A stretch of DNA of 64,000 nucleotides from Oribacterium parvum ACB1. Lineage in GTDB: Bacteria; Bacillota; Clostridia; Lachnospirales; Lachnospiraceae. Shown here piece by piece: positions 25,650-34,287 of the stretch (position 1 is the stretch's first letter; each line of letters starts with the position of its first letter). A program made the position numbers and the translations under genes. Location of the stretch: NCBI RefSeq assembly GCF_000238055.2, contig NZ_KE148312.1, positions 1,856,501 through 1,920,500 on the forward strand, in the 5' to 3' direction. The notes beneath the pieces were generated by a model, which was not told the DNA's origin, did no database searches, and saw only the letters and a program-made list of their open reading frames with translations.

Positions 25650-25721
25650 GTGTATCGTGTGCAAAGCGTGCGATATCTCATTCATAACGAGTATCGCTCG
25701 CAAAGCGTGCGGTATCTCGTT
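25650..25721 (+). repeat. Tandem pair of REP-like palindromes
   Basis: Two diverged copies of a GC-rich palindromic unit lie 39 nt apart (key strings GTATCGTGTGCAAAGCGTGC at 25652 and GTATCGCTCGCAAAGCGTGC at 25691). Each can fold into a hairpin with an AAA loop; several differences between copies keep pairing by G-U or compensatory change. The second copy (25681-25721) is identical over 41 nt to the reverse complement of 41263-41303. Confidence 0.8.
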
Positions 25722-25785
25722 TATAATAGGTATTCCTTCGGGTTATAGTGAGATAAAGATTTCATAAAAAATGTTATAAAAAGAA

Positions 25786-25814
25786 TTGACAAGCCTTGCA
25801 CTCTTCCCTATAAT
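25786..25814 (+). promoter_or_regulatory. Perfect consensus promoter of livK
   Basis: TTGACA (25786-25791), 17-nt spacer, TATAAT (25809-25814): both boxes match the sigma-A consensus exactly. It lies 34 nt upstream of the livK start codon. Confidence 0.95.
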
Positions 25815-25848
25815 ACGGAAAGATTTTAAGAATCAAGGGAGGATTGCA

Positions 25849-27054
25849 ATGAAAAAACAAATTAGTTTTGCCTTGGCTATGCTTATGGCTTTGTCCTTAG
25901 CAGCATGTGGTGGAAATGCAAAGAGTAGTAATGAAACAAGTGGAGCCGCTTCAGAAGCTGCTGGTGAGAAAAAAGCGGATGCCAGCGGAAAAGTATGGAA
26001 GATTGGCGCACAGGGACCTTTAACCGGTGGCGCTGCAGTTTATGGTAATGCCGTAGTGAACGGTGCTGAAATTGCGGTGAATGAAATCAATGCAAACGGC
26101 GGAATCAACGGTTATCAGATTGAATATAAGAAAGCCGATGATGAGCATGATCAGGAAAAGGCCATCAATGCGTATAACAGCTTAAAGGACTGGGGCATGC
26201 AGTTTCTTGTAGGACCGACAACCTCTGCTCCTGCTATCGCTGTAGGAACAGAGTCCGAGCCGGATAATATGTTTATTCTTTCTCCGTCGGGTTCCGCTTT
26301 GGAAGTAACTGCACCGAAGAATGTCTTCCGTGTATGCTTCTCTGATCCTGCACAAGGAGCGAAGTCTGCACAGTATATCGGTTCTCATAAGCTGGGAACA
26401 AAGATCGGTATCATTTATGATTCTTCCGATGTTTATTCCACGGGTGTTCATGATTCCTTCAAGGAAGAGGCTCCGAAGCAGGGCTTGGAAATTGTTGCTG
26501 ATGAGCAGTTTACTGCGGATTCCAACAAAGATTTTTCCACGCAGTTACAGAAGATGAAGGATTCCGGAGCGGATCTTGTTTTCTTACCCTTCTACTATAC
26601 GGAGGCTGCATTGGTTCTTACCCAGGCAAATACTATGGGCTATAAGCCGACCTTCTTCGGATGTGACGGTATGGACGGCATCTTGAATGTAGAGAATTTT
26701 GATACAAAGCTTGCTGACGGCTTAATGCTTTTAACTCCGTTTGCTGCAGATGCTAAAGATGATTTGACTGTAAACTTTGTAAAGAATTACAAAGAGAAGT
26801 ATAAGGATACTCCGATTCAGTTTGCTGCAGATGCTTATGATGCAGTATATGCCATTAAGGCTGCTGCTGAGAAAGCGAACCTGACACCGGATCAAAGCGT
26901 TTCCGATTTGGGCGATGCTATGGAGAAGGCTATGACCGAAATCACTTTAGATGGTCTTACCGGTTCCGGCATGAAGTGGGATGCCTCCGGAGATGTAGAT
27001 AAAGAGCCGAAGGCTGTTATCATCAAAGACGGAGCCTATGTTTCCGCAGAGTAA
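25849..27054 (+). CDS. livK: Branched-chain amino acid ABC transporter, substrate-binding lipoprotein
   Basis: This is the extracellular binding protein of a LIV-type importer (401 residues). A signal peptide ends in lipobox L-A-A-C with Cys20, followed by a Ser/Ala/Glu-rich linker to about residue 45 and a two-lobed periplasmic-binding type 1 fold (KIGAQGPLTGGAAVYG, VGPTTSAPA, FRVCFSDPAQG). ATG 25849 is preceded by GGGAGG; the in-frame TTG at 25786 coincides with the -35 box and cannot be the start. The ligand is probably Leu/Ile/Val, but related proteins bind other small molecules. A terminator separates it from the permease genes, which should give excess binding protein. Confidence 0.92.
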   Translation: MKKQISFALAMLMALSLAACGGNAKSSNETSGAASEAAGEKKADASGKVWKIGAQGPLTGGAAVYGNAVVNGAEIAVNEINANGGINGYQIEYKKADDEHDQEKAINAYNSLKDWGMQFLVGPTTSAPAIAVGTESEPDNMFILSPSGSALEVTAPKNVFRVCFSDPAQGAKSAQYIGSHKLGTKIGIIYDSSDVYSTGVHDSFKEEAPKQGLEIVADEQFTADSNKDFSTQLQKMKDSGADLVFLPFYYTEAALVLTQANTMGYKPTFFGCDGMDGILNVENFDTKLADGLMLLTPFAADAKDDLTVNFVKNYKEKYKDTPIQFAADAYDAVYAIKAAAEKANLTPDQSVSDLGDAMEKAMTEITLDGLTGSGMKWDASGDVDKEPKAVIIKDGAYVSAE

Positions 27055-27164
27055 TCTTTTGTAGAGCAGTACTTTATAAAAGAGTGGGGCAGTGATTTAA
27101 GTGTTAGATTGAGTATTCTTTTCTAAAAAATCCAAGCTTCAAGATTTACGTTTTTAGCTATAAG

Positions 27165-27196
27165 GAAAAAGGCAATGCATTCGCTTTGCCTTTTTC
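27165..27196 (+). terminator. Terminator between livK and livH
   Basis: GAAAAAGGCAA (27165-27175) pairs with TTGCCTTTTTC (27186-27196). The stem itself supplies the T-run. It lies in the 166-nt gap between the binding-protein gene and the permease genes. Confidence 0.8.
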
Positions 27197-27220
27197 TTAC
27201 TGATAAGGAGAAATTTTTCT

Positions 27221-28105
27221 ATGATGAGTTTTATTTCATATCTGTTAAGTGGTATAAGCTTAGGCTCGGTCTATGCCATTATTGCGCTTGGCTATACCAT
27301 GGTATATGGAATTGCAAAAATGCTGAACTTTGCACATGGAGATATTCTGATGGTAGGGGGGTATACTGCCTTTATCGCTTTTAATCAGATGGGGCTCCCT
27401 ATTCCGGTGGCAGTTCTTCTCAGTATGGCGGTTTGTACTGCACTTGGTGTATTAATTGAGCGCATTGCTTATAAGCCGCTTCGAAATGCCAATTCCCTTG
27501 CGGTACTGATTACTGCAATCGGTGTTTCCTATTTACTGCAGAATTTGGCTTTATTGCTCTTTAGTGCGAATCCGAAGAGCTTCACTTCTTTCGTAAAAAT
27601 TTCTCCTATTAAACTTGCTGGCGGTAATCTTACTATTTCCGGAGAAACTGTGGTGACTATTGCGGTAGGGGCCATCGTAGCAGTTTGCTTGCTTTTATTT
27701 ATTCAGAAAACAAAGGCAGGACAGGCCATGCTTGCCGTTTCCGAAGATAAGGGTGCGGCAAGTCTTATGGGGGTCAATGTTAATGCAACTATTGCGTTGA
27801 CCTTTGCAATCGGCTCATCTCTTGCCAGTGTGGCAGGAATCCTGCTTTGTTCTGCGTATCCGAGTCTTACTCCGACTACAGGAGCGATGCCCGGAATTAA
27901 AGCCTTTGTCGCTGCGGTGCTTGGTGGAATCGGTTCTATTCCCGGTGCTTTTATAGGTGGGATTTTACTAGGGATTTTAGAAAATCTGTCTAAGGCGTAT
28001 ATTTCTTCAAAGCTGTCTGACGCTATCGTGTTTTCCGTTTTGATTGTGGTTCTCCTGATTAAGCCGACCGGCATTTTAGGAAAGAAGATTATGGAGAAGG
28101 TGTAA
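27221..28105 (+). CDS. livH: Branched-chain amino acid ABC transporter permease LivH
   Basis: This is one of the two membrane subunits of the LIV importer. The 294-residue protein is hydrophobic throughout (about eight membrane segments), begins SGISLGSVYAIIALGYTMVYG, and has the family block LNFAHGDILMVGGY at about 34-47. A coupling segment near GVNVNATIALTFAIGSSLA contacts the ATPases in the family. ATAAGGAG precedes tandem ATG codons at 27221 and 27224. It is separated from livM by one base. Confidence 0.93.
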   Translation: MMSFISYLLSGISLGSVYAIIALGYTMVYGIAKMLNFAHGDILMVGGYTAFIAFNQMGLPIPVAVLLSMAVCTALGVLIERIAYKPLRNANSLAVLITAIGVSYLLQNLALLLFSANPKSFTSFVKISPIKLAGGNLTISGETVVTIAVGAIVAVCLLLFIQKTKAGQAMLAVSEDKGAASLMGVNVNATIALTFAIGSSLASVAGILLCSAYPSLTPTTGAMPGIKAFVAAVLGGIGSIPGAFIGGILLGILENLSKAYISSKLSDAIVFSVLIVVLLIKPTGILGKKIMEKV

Positions 28106-28106
28106 A

Positions 28107-29165
28107 ATGAATAAAACAAGATTAAAGCAATTGAAAGAGATTTTTTTGAACTACGGGATACTTATTCTCGTTTATCTTGTGGTACAGTTCTTTTTACAAG
28201 CCGGATCTGTTTCTTCGCTTATGAAAGGACTTTTGGTACCTCTTTGTATCTATTCTATTTTGGCAATCAGCTTAAACCTGGTAGTAGGTATTTCCGGTGA
28301 GCTTTCCCTTGGACATGCCGGATTTATGTGTGTGGGCGCCTTTTCCTCCGCAACATGTTCTATGCTTTTAAAAGGAAGCGGGCTTTCCCCTATTTTACTT
28401 TTTTGTATAGCTCTTTTTGTAGGTGCACTTTGCGCAGGTGTTCTTGGAATTTTAATCGGTATACCCGTACTTCGTTTGAAGGGAGATTATCTGGCTATTG
28501 TGACCCTGGCTTTCGGTGAGATTATCAAAAACCTCATCAATGCACTTTATTTTGGTGTAGATAAGGCCGGCTGGCATTTTTCTTTAAAGGATAGTAACGC
28601 AATTTCTTTGGGAGAGGGTGGAACATGGATTATTAAGGGAGCGCAAGGAATTACAGGAACTCCGAAGTATAGTAATTTTACAATAGGAATTGTTCTTCTT
28701 ATCCTTTCCATGCTTTTTATCCAGCATTTTATTCACTCCAGAACAGGACGTGCAGTGATGGCGATTCGTGACAATCGAATTGCGGCGGAGAGTATCGGCT
28801 TGCCTGTTACCAGATTAAAGCTTCTTTGTTTTTCTATATCTGCTGCCTTTGCCGGTATAGCCGGTGTGCTTTATGCGCATAATTTAAGCTCTTTACAGGC
28901 ACTTCCGAAGAATTTCGGCTATAATCAGTCCATCATGATTTTGGTATTTGTGGTTTTGGGCGGAATCGGAAATATGCGCGGCTCTATTCTTGCAGCAGTG
29001 GTTTTAACCCTTCTTCCGGAACTACTTCGGTCCTTAAATGATTACAGAATGCTGATTTATGCTGTAGTTTTAATTCTTATGATGCTCTTTACCTCCGCAC
29101 CGAACTTTATTGCTTTGCGTAAGAGTATTGTAGAGAAGTTCCGTAAAAAGGAGGTGGCAGCATGA
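28107..29165 (+). CDS. livM: Branched-chain amino acid ABC transporter permease LivM
   Basis: This is the second membrane subunit of the importer (352 residues, multiple membrane helices). Family motifs are ISLNLVVGISGELSLGHAGFM (about 54-72), LRLKGDYLAIVTLAFGEI (about 121-138) and GRAVMAIRDNRIAAESIG in the ATPase-coupling loop. The C-terminal tail is basic (KFRKKE). AGAAGG precedes the ATG; the 3' end overlaps livG by four bases (ATGA), so livM and livG are coupled. Confidence 0.93.
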   Translation: MNKTRLKQLKEIFLNYGILILVYLVVQFFLQAGSVSSLMKGLLVPLCIYSILAISLNLVVGISGELSLGHAGFMCVGAFSSATCSMLLKGSGLSPILLFCIALFVGALCAGVLGILIGIPVLRLKGDYLAIVTLAFGEIIKNLINALYFGVDKAGWHFSLKDSNAISLGEGGTWIIKGAQGITGTPKYSNFTIGIVLLILSMLFIQHFIHSRTGRAVMAIRDNRIAAESIGLPVTRLKLLCFSISAAFAGIAGVLYAHNLSSLQALPKNFGYNQSIMILVFVVLGGIGNMRGSILAAVVLTLLPELLRSLNDYRMLIYAVVLILMMLFTSAPNFIALRKSIVEKFRKKEVAA

Positions 29166-29920
29166 ATTTATTAGAAGTAAATGCTTTAGGGATTTCCTTT
29201 GGTGGACTTAAGGCTGTAGATAATTTCCATGTATCCGTGAAGAAAAATGAGCTATATGGTTTAATCGGACCGAACGGTGCCGGAAAAACCACGATATTCA
29301 ACCTTCTTACCGGTGTATATAAGCCCAATTCCGGAGAAATCCTTTTGAACGGCAAAAATCTGGTGGGGAAGAGCTGTATCAAAATTAACCATGAGGGGGT
29401 AGCAAGAACCTTCCAAAATATTCGTCTTTTCAATAAGCTGTCTGTTTTGGATAATGTTAAAGCAGGCTATTTTGAGTCTCAAAAGTATAGCTTTTTAGAC
29501 GGAATCTTTTGCCTTCCCAATTATTTTAAGAAAGAAAAAGCCATGGATGAGTTGGCTATAGATTTGCTTTCCGTTTTTCACTTGGAAGACTTGGCAAATG
29601 AATCGGCAGGAAATCTTCCTTATGGAAAACAGCGAAAGCTTGAGATTGCGAGAGCTCTTTCTACAAATCCGTCCCTTCTTCTTCTGGATGAGCCGGCTGC
29701 GGGGATGAATCCGAGTGAGACGGAAGAGTTAATGGAAACAATTCGCCTAGTTAGAGACCGCTTCGATATGACCGTTTTACTTATTGAGCATGACATGAAG
29801 CTAGTTTCCGGAATCTGTGACAGACTGACTGTATTAAACTTCGGTCAGGTTCTTGCTGAGGGAGAGACCGCTGAAGTTCTGCACGATGAGAAGGTTATTA
29901 AAGCCTATTTAGGAGAGTAG
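29162..29920 (+). CDS. livG: Branched-chain amino acid ABC transporter ATP-binding protein LivG
   Basis: This is an ATPase subunit of the importer (252 residues). It has Walker A GPNGAGKTT (about 37-45), signature LPYGKQRKLEIARAL (a Lys/Arg variant of the usual S-Y-G-x-Q-R), and Walker B LLLLDEPAAGMNP, with the Ala-Ala-Gly-Met-Asn-Pro stretch typical of LivG. The extended region after Walker A containing ARTFQNIRLF is also characteristic. It overlaps livM and is one base from livF. Confidence 0.95.
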   Translation: MNLLEVNALGISFGGLKAVDNFHVSVKKNELYGLIGPNGAGKTTIFNLLTGVYKPNSGEILLNGKNLVGKSCIKINHEGVARTFQNIRLFNKLSVLDNVKAGYFESQKYSFLDGIFCLPNYFKKEKAMDELAIDLLSVFHLEDLANESAGNLPYGKQRKLEIARALSTNPSLLLLDEPAAGMNPSETEELMETIRLVRDRFDMTVLLIEHDMKLVSGICDRLTVLNFGQVLAEGETAEVLHDEKVIKAYLGE

Positions 29921-29921
29921 T

Positions 29922-30635
29922 ATGGGAAAGATACTGGAAGTAAAAAATCTACATGTGCATTATGGTATGATTCATGCAATTAAGGGGATTTCCTTTCATG
30001 TGAATAAGGGTGAAATTGTTACCTTAATTGGAGCAAACGGTGCGGGGAAAACCAGTACCTTACAGACGATTACCGGGCTTATTTCGTCTTCCTCCGGAGA
30101 AATTATCTATAATGAAAAACATATTGAAAAGGTCCCTGGACATAAGCTTGTAGAACGGGGATTGGCCCATGTTCCCGAGGGAAGAAGAGTCTTTGCCAGT
30201 CTTTCCGTTTACCAGAACCTTATGCTGGGTGCCTATACCAGAAAAGATAAGAAAGAAATTGAAGATAGTTTGGAAATGATTTATCATCATTTTCCAAGAC
30301 TGAAAGAAAGAAGAAATCAGGTAGCGGGGACGCTTTCCGGAGGAGAACAGCAGATGCTTGCAATGGGAAGAGCTCTTATGTCTAAGCCGGAAATGATTCT
30401 TTTGGATGAGCCCTCGATGGGACTTTCTCCGATTTATGTGAATGAGATATTCTCTCTTATTCAAATGATTCACGATAGCGGAGTTACGGTGCTTTTAGTA
30501 GAGCAAAATGCGAATAAGGCACTGATGATTGCGGATCGCGCCTATGTTTTGGAAACCGGTTCCATTGCGCTCGAAGGAAATGCAAAAGAACTATTAGAGG
30601 ACCCCAAGGTCAAGGCGGCTTATCTTTCGGAGTAA
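29922..30635 (+). CDS. livF: Branched-chain amino acid ABC transporter ATP-binding protein LivF
   Basis: This is the second ATPase of the importer (237 residues). It has Walker A GANGAGKTS at about 37, the Q-loop, LivF-type VPEGRRVFASLSVYQNL, signature LSGGEQQMLAMGRALM and Walker B MILLDEPSMGLSP, followed by the switch His replaced by Gln in LLVEQNANKAL, as is normal in this subfamily. It forms the last transporter gene; a membrane-anchored hypothetical protein follows two bases later. Confidence 0.95.
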   Translation: MGKILEVKNLHVHYGMIHAIKGISFHVNKGEIVTLIGANGAGKTSTLQTITGLISSSSGEIIYNEKHIEKVPGHKLVERGLAHVPEGRRVFASLSVYQNLMLGAYTRKDKKEIEDSLEMIYHHFPRLKERRNQVAGTLSGGEQQMLAMGRALMSKPEMILLDEPSMGLSPIYVNEIFSLIQMIHDSGVTVLLVEQNANKALMIADRAYVLETGSIALEGNAKELLEDPKVKAAYLSE

Positions 30636-30637
30636 AA

Positions 30638-31192
30638 ATGAGTAAAAAAAGTCTGACTCAATTTATCTTCTTTATTATGATCCTACTTGTTTTAGGACTT
30701 GGTATAAGCTTTCTTTTTCAGAGAAGATGGAAAAGAAAGCTTATGCAGTATGAAACGAAGTTAAACGTACAGGATGCTCCTGCAAGAGAAATTTTACCTG
30801 TAGAAGAAGAGGAAGATGAATTTGGGGAAGAGGATAGTATTTTTCATTTTCAAAACGAATTCTCCCGTCTTGAGCAGATAGAAGAGGATTCTGACTGGCA
30901 TAGAGGGCTTCCCTTAAGAAGACGTTATGAAGAAATAGCCGGTCTTTACGATAAGGAGTTGCAGAGGCTTGTTTCTTATTATGCCGGAAAGATTACGGGG
31001 ACGGAGAGAGAAAATTTCTTTGTTGAGCAGAGTATTTTTTTGGCGGAAAGAAGCAGAGAAAGCAAAAAAGAATTGAGTCAGGATAAGACAGGAATAGAAG
31101 AAAATGTAGATTACCTGAAGAAGTATATCGTTCTTACTAAAAATAGATGTAGCGTCATTTTGGATAAGATTGTGGACGAATTTGATGAATAA
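30638..31192 (+). CDS. Membrane-anchored hypothetical protein at the end of the liv operon
   Basis: I do not recognise this 184-residue protein. It starts with one hydrophobic helix (about 7-27) followed by basic residues (RRWKRK), so it is probably anchored by its N terminus. Residues 45-65 are very acidic (EEEEDEFGEED). The C-terminal half is predicted helical, with a YDKELQRLVSYYAGKITG...ERENFFVEQSIFLAERSR pattern that faintly recalls the LprI/DUF1311 arrangement. It is two bases after livF and is followed by a terminator, so it is cotranscribed with the importer; whether it has a transport-related job is unknown. Confidence 0.6.
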   Translation: MSKKSLTQFIFFIMILLVLGLGISFLFQRRWKRKLMQYETKLNVQDAPAREILPVEEEEDEFGEEDSIFHFQNEFSRLEQIEEDSDWHRGLPLRRRYEEIAGLYDKELQRLVSYYAGKITGTERENFFVEQSIFLAERSRESKKELSQDKTGIEENVDYLKKYIVLTKNRCSVILDKIVDEFDE

Positions 31193-31219
31193 AATTGTTT
31201 TCTGTCGGCATTAAAAAGC

Positions 31220-31251
31220 GGGAGAGGGATATCCGTCCTTCTCCTATTTTT
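31220..31251 (+). terminator. Terminator of the liv operon
   Basis: GGAGAGGGA (31221-31229) pairs with TCCTTCTCC (31236-31244; one wobble) and is followed by TATTTTTATA. Confidence 0.75.
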
Positions 31252-31280
31252 ATAGATGCTTTAGCTCTATATTCAGCTTT

Positions 31281-31351
31281 ATTTTACCGAAATATCTTAT
31301 GGAGTCTGCCAAACGCTATTTGGTAAAATACTTAACGCTATTTGGTAAAAT
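31281..31351 (+). repeat. Three copies of an 18-nt motif upstream of the alaS promoter
   Basis: AACGCTATTTGGTAAAAT occurs exactly at 31312-31329 and 31334-31351 (period 22, two helical turns). A diverged copy in reverse orientation lies at 31281-31299 (ATTTTACCGAAATATCTTA). The array ends 8 nt before the -35 box of the alaS promoter, the position of an activator or repressor binding array. Confidence 0.7.
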
Positions 31352-31358
31352 GCCCGGC

Positions 31359-31387
31359 TTGAACTTGTTCTTTGAGTAAGGTATAAT
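31359..31387 (+). promoter_or_regulatory. Promoter of alaS
   Basis: TTGAAC (31359-31364), 17-nt spacer, perfect TATAAT (31382-31387). The transcript would have a leader of about 95 nt. Confidence 0.75.
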
Positions 31388-31489
31388 TTTAAAGTTTTAT
31401 AAGAGAAAGAGCCGGGAAAAAGGGTAAATTTTTCCTTTTATAATCCCGAACAATCAATTTAATATCTTGTGTATTATAGAGGAGATTTT

Positions 31490-34138
31490 ATGGAAAAATA
31501 TGGTGTAAATGAATTACGAAAGATGTTTCTGGACTATTTTCGGGAGCAGGATCATCTTATTATGAAGAGCTTTTCATTGGTTCCTCACAATGATAACAGC
31601 TTGCTCTTAATCAATTCGGGCATGGCACCCTTAAAACCTTATTTTACAGGGCAGGAGATTCCGCCTAAGAGAAGAGTTTCTACCTGTCAGAAATGTATTC
31701 GTACAGGCGATATTGAGAATATCGGAAAGACGGCTCGCCATGGTACCTTCTTTGAGATGCTCGGAAATTTCTCCTTCGGAGATTACTTTAAGTCCGAAGC
31801 TCTGCATTTTGCTTGGGAGTTTTTAACGGAGAGAGTGGGACTTCCGAAGGATAGACTTTATCCCAGTATTTATCTTGATGATGAAGAAGCATTCAAAGTT
31901 TGGACGGAAGAAATCGGTGTTCCGAAGGAAAGAGTTTATCGCTTCGGTAAGGCAGACAATTTCTGGGAGCACGGCGCAGGACCCTGCGGTCCCTGTTCCG
32001 AGATTTACTATGATCGCGGTGAAAAGTACGGTACCGGTCCGGAAGATGTAATGGGCGGAGAAGGTGACCGTTTTATTGAGGTATGGAATGTAGTATTCTC
32101 CCAGTTTAACAACGACGGAAAGGGAAACTACACCGAGCTTGTGCAGAAGAACATTGATACCGGTATGGGGCTGGAAAGACTTGCTGTAGTCTGCCAGGAT
32201 GTTCCCTCTCTTTTTGATGTGGATACCAACAAGGCTATGATGGAAGAGATTGCCGGTCTTTCTCATAAGCGTTATATGGAAAATAAGGAGCATGATATTT
32301 CTTTCCGTATTATTGCAGACCATGTGAAGAGCTGTACCTTTATGGCTTCTGACGGAATCATGCCGTCCAATGAAGGAAGAGGTTATGTCTTCCGAAGACT
32401 CCTAAGAAGAGCGGCAAGACATGGAAGAATTTTAGGAATTGACGGGGCTTTTCTGGCTACTCTTTCCGAAAAAGCAATCGCGCTTTCTAAGGATGGCTAT
32501 CCGGAGCTCGAAGAAAAGAAGGACATGATTCTTCGTGTGATTGCCGAAGAGGAAGAGCGCTTTAATAAGACCATTGATAACGGTCTTGCGATTCTCCAGT
32601 CCTTAATTCAGGATTTACAGAAGAAGAAAGAGAAGACACTTTCCGGAGATGAAGCCTTCCGTCTCTATGACACCTATGGTTTCCCCTTGGATTTAACCAA
32701 GGAAATCCTTGAGGATGCCGGCATGGATTTGGATGAAGAGGCTTTTCATCAGGCGATGAAGGTACAGAAGGATACAGCCCGTGCTGCAAGAAAGACCACA
32801 AACTATATGGGACGTGACGATATTTACCAGACTCTGGATCCGAGCATCAGTTCAGAGTTTACAGGTTATGACAGATTGGAAGAGGACGCTACGGTAAAGG
32901 CTCTTGTATTTTTATCCGATGAAGAAGGGCAGGGCAGTATTTCCGATAAGATTACGGAGGGACAGAAGGCTGCCATTATTACAGATAAAACACCATTCTA
33001 TGCCACCATGGGCGGACAGCAAGGCGATCGAGGAGAAATCAGCGGAGAGAATTCCTTGTTTATCGTAGATGAAACCATTCATTTACAGGGAGGAAAGATT
33101 GCGCACCTCGGTGTAATGGAGCAGGGAGAGATTAGCCTAAATGAAAAGGTACATCTTTCTGTAGACGAAGAAGCAAGAAATCTGACGGCGAGAAACCATA
33201 CGGCTACACATCTCTTACAGAAGGCTTTAAAGACCGTTTTGGGATCTCATGTAGAGCAGGCCGGTGCTTATTATGATGATAAGCGTCTTCGTTTTGACTT
33301 TACGCACTTTGCGGCACTCACTAAGGACGAATTAAAGAAGGTTGAAGAAATGGTCAACCAAGAGATTGCAAAGGGTGAGCTTGTAAAGACTGAGGAAATG
33401 AGCTTAGAGGATGCTAAGAAGTCCGGTGCAATTGCTCTTTTCGGAGAAAAGTACGGCGACAAGGTACGCGTAGTTTCCGTTGGAGACTATTCTGTAGAGC
33501 TTTGTGGCGGAACGCATGTAAGTCAGTCCGGCAGTATCCAGGGCTTTAAGATTGTTTCGGAGCAGGGTATTGCAGCCGGTGTAAGAAGAATTGAGGCCTT
33601 AACCTCTCAGAATCTTTTTGACTACTTCCAGAAGGAAGAGGAGCTTTTAAAGGAATTAAGTGCTAAGTTAAAGGCCGATCCCGAGCATTTATTGCAAAGA
33701 ATCGAAAGCCTTGAGCAGGAACTGAAATCCAGTAAGTCCGATCTCGATAAGCTGAAAGAGAAGATTGCAAAGGAGGAGATGGGAGAACTCAGTGCGGAAA
33801 ATATAAACGGATGCTCCGTAATTATAAAAGAATTGCAGGGGGTAGACATCAACGGTCTTAGAACTTTGGGAGACAGCCTGAAGGATAAGTATGAGAACGC
33901 TTTTGTGCTTCTCCTTTCCGTGGTAGACGGAAAACCGGTTCTTATGGCGACAGCGTCTGATGCCGCAGTAAAGAAGGGAGCACACGCGGGAAACCTGATT
34001 AAAGAAGTAGCAGGCGTTCTTGGTGGTGGCGGAGGTGGAAAGCCGCAGATGGCACAGGCCGGTGGAAAAGATCTTTCCGCAATTCCGGAAGCCCTTAAAA
34101 AGGCAAAGGATATTATTCAGGCACAGCTACAGGGATAA
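31490..34138 (+). CDS. alaS: Alanyl-tRNA synthetase
   Basis: This class II synthetase charges tRNA-Ala and edits Ser/Gly mischarging (882 residues, normal length). The catalytic domain has SLLLINSGMAPLKPYF and RHGTFFEMLGNFSFGDYF; the editing domain has the zinc motif H-T-A-T-H near residue 571 and C-G-G-T-H near 674; the C-Ala domain has the Gly-rich GGGGGGKPQMAQAGG block at about 847-861. ATG 31490 has AGAGGAG 7 nt upstream; an in-frame upstream start at 31469 has no ribosome site. It is a single-gene unit ending at a strong bidirectional terminator. Confidence 0.97.
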   Translation: MEKYGVNELRKMFLDYFREQDHLIMKSFSLVPHNDNSLLLINSGMAPLKPYFTGQEIPPKRRVSTCQKCIRTGDIENIGKTARHGTFFEMLGNFSFGDYFKSEALHFAWEFLTERVGLPKDRLYPSIYLDDEEAFKVWTEEIGVPKERVYRFGKADNFWEHGAGPCGPCSEIYYDRGEKYGTGPEDVMGGEGDRFIEVWNVVFSQFNNDGKGNYTELVQKNIDTGMGLERLAVVCQDVPSLFDVDTNKAMMEEIAGLSHKRYMENKEHDISFRIIADHVKSCTFMASDGIMPSNEGRGYVFRRLLRRAARHGRILGIDGAFLATLSEKAIALSKDGYPELEEKKDMILRVIAEEEERFNKTIDNGLAILQSLIQDLQKKKEKTLSGDEAFRLYDTYGFPLDLTKEILEDAGMDLDEEAFHQAMKVQKDTARAARKTTNYMGRDDIYQTLDPSISSEFTGYDRLEEDATVKALVFLSDEEGQGSISDKITEGQKAAIITDKTPFYATMGGQQGDRGEISGENSLFIVDETIHLQGGKIAHLGVMEQGEISLNEKVHLSVDEEARNLTARNHTATHLLQKALKTVLGSHVEQAGAYYDDKRLRFDFTHFAALTKDELKKVEEMVNQEIAKGELVKTEEMSLEDAKKSGAIALFGEKYGDKVRVVSVGDYSVELCGGTHVSQSGSIQGFKIVSEQGIAAGVRRIEALTSQNLFDYFQKEEELLKELSAKLKADPEHLLQRIESLEQELKSSKSDLDKLKEKIAKEEMGELSAENINGCSVIIKELQGVDINGLRTLGDSLKDKYENAFVLLLSVVDGKPVLMATASDAAVKKGAHAGNLIKEVAGVLGGGGGGKPQMAQAGGKDLSAIPEALKKAKDIIQAQLQG

Positions 34139-34216
34139 TGCCGGATTCCATAGATTCTTATGTCGTAAAAGATAAACTACAGATTTAGACGGATGTAAAG
34201 GATGAGTTGAAGTAAG

Positions 34217-34250
34217 AAAAAACCTCGAGATAGATTTCTCGAGGTTTTTT
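34217..34250 (+). terminator. Bidirectional terminator between alaS and the adhesin gene
   Basis: AAAAAACCTCGAGA pairs perfectly with TCTCGAGGTTTTTT (14 bp) around a 6-nt loop. The A and T tracts allow it to stop transcription from both convergent genes. Confidence 0.93.
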
Positions 34251-34287
34251 GAATGCACAACAAGTTTATTGCCAAGCATGAAATCAT

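Larger units (their letters stand above)
31193..31489 (+). other. Intergenic region upstream of alaS
   Basis: This 297-nt gap contains the terminator of the liv operon, three copies of an 18-nt motif and the alaS promoter, each listed separately. After the promoter there is an imperfect hairpin (CGGGAAAAAGG near 31413 against the segment around 31432-31448). The T-box consensus AGGGTGG-ACCGCG is not present. Confidence 0.7.

Noticed and set aside
25786-25848. TTG start for the LIV-binding protein
   Set aside because: It coincides with the -35 box of a perfect promoter; the lipoprotein signal starts at 25849.
31388-31489. T-box riboswitch upstream of alaS
   Set aside because: No specifier-stem architecture or AGGGTGG-ACCGCG box; only a weak hairpin is visible.
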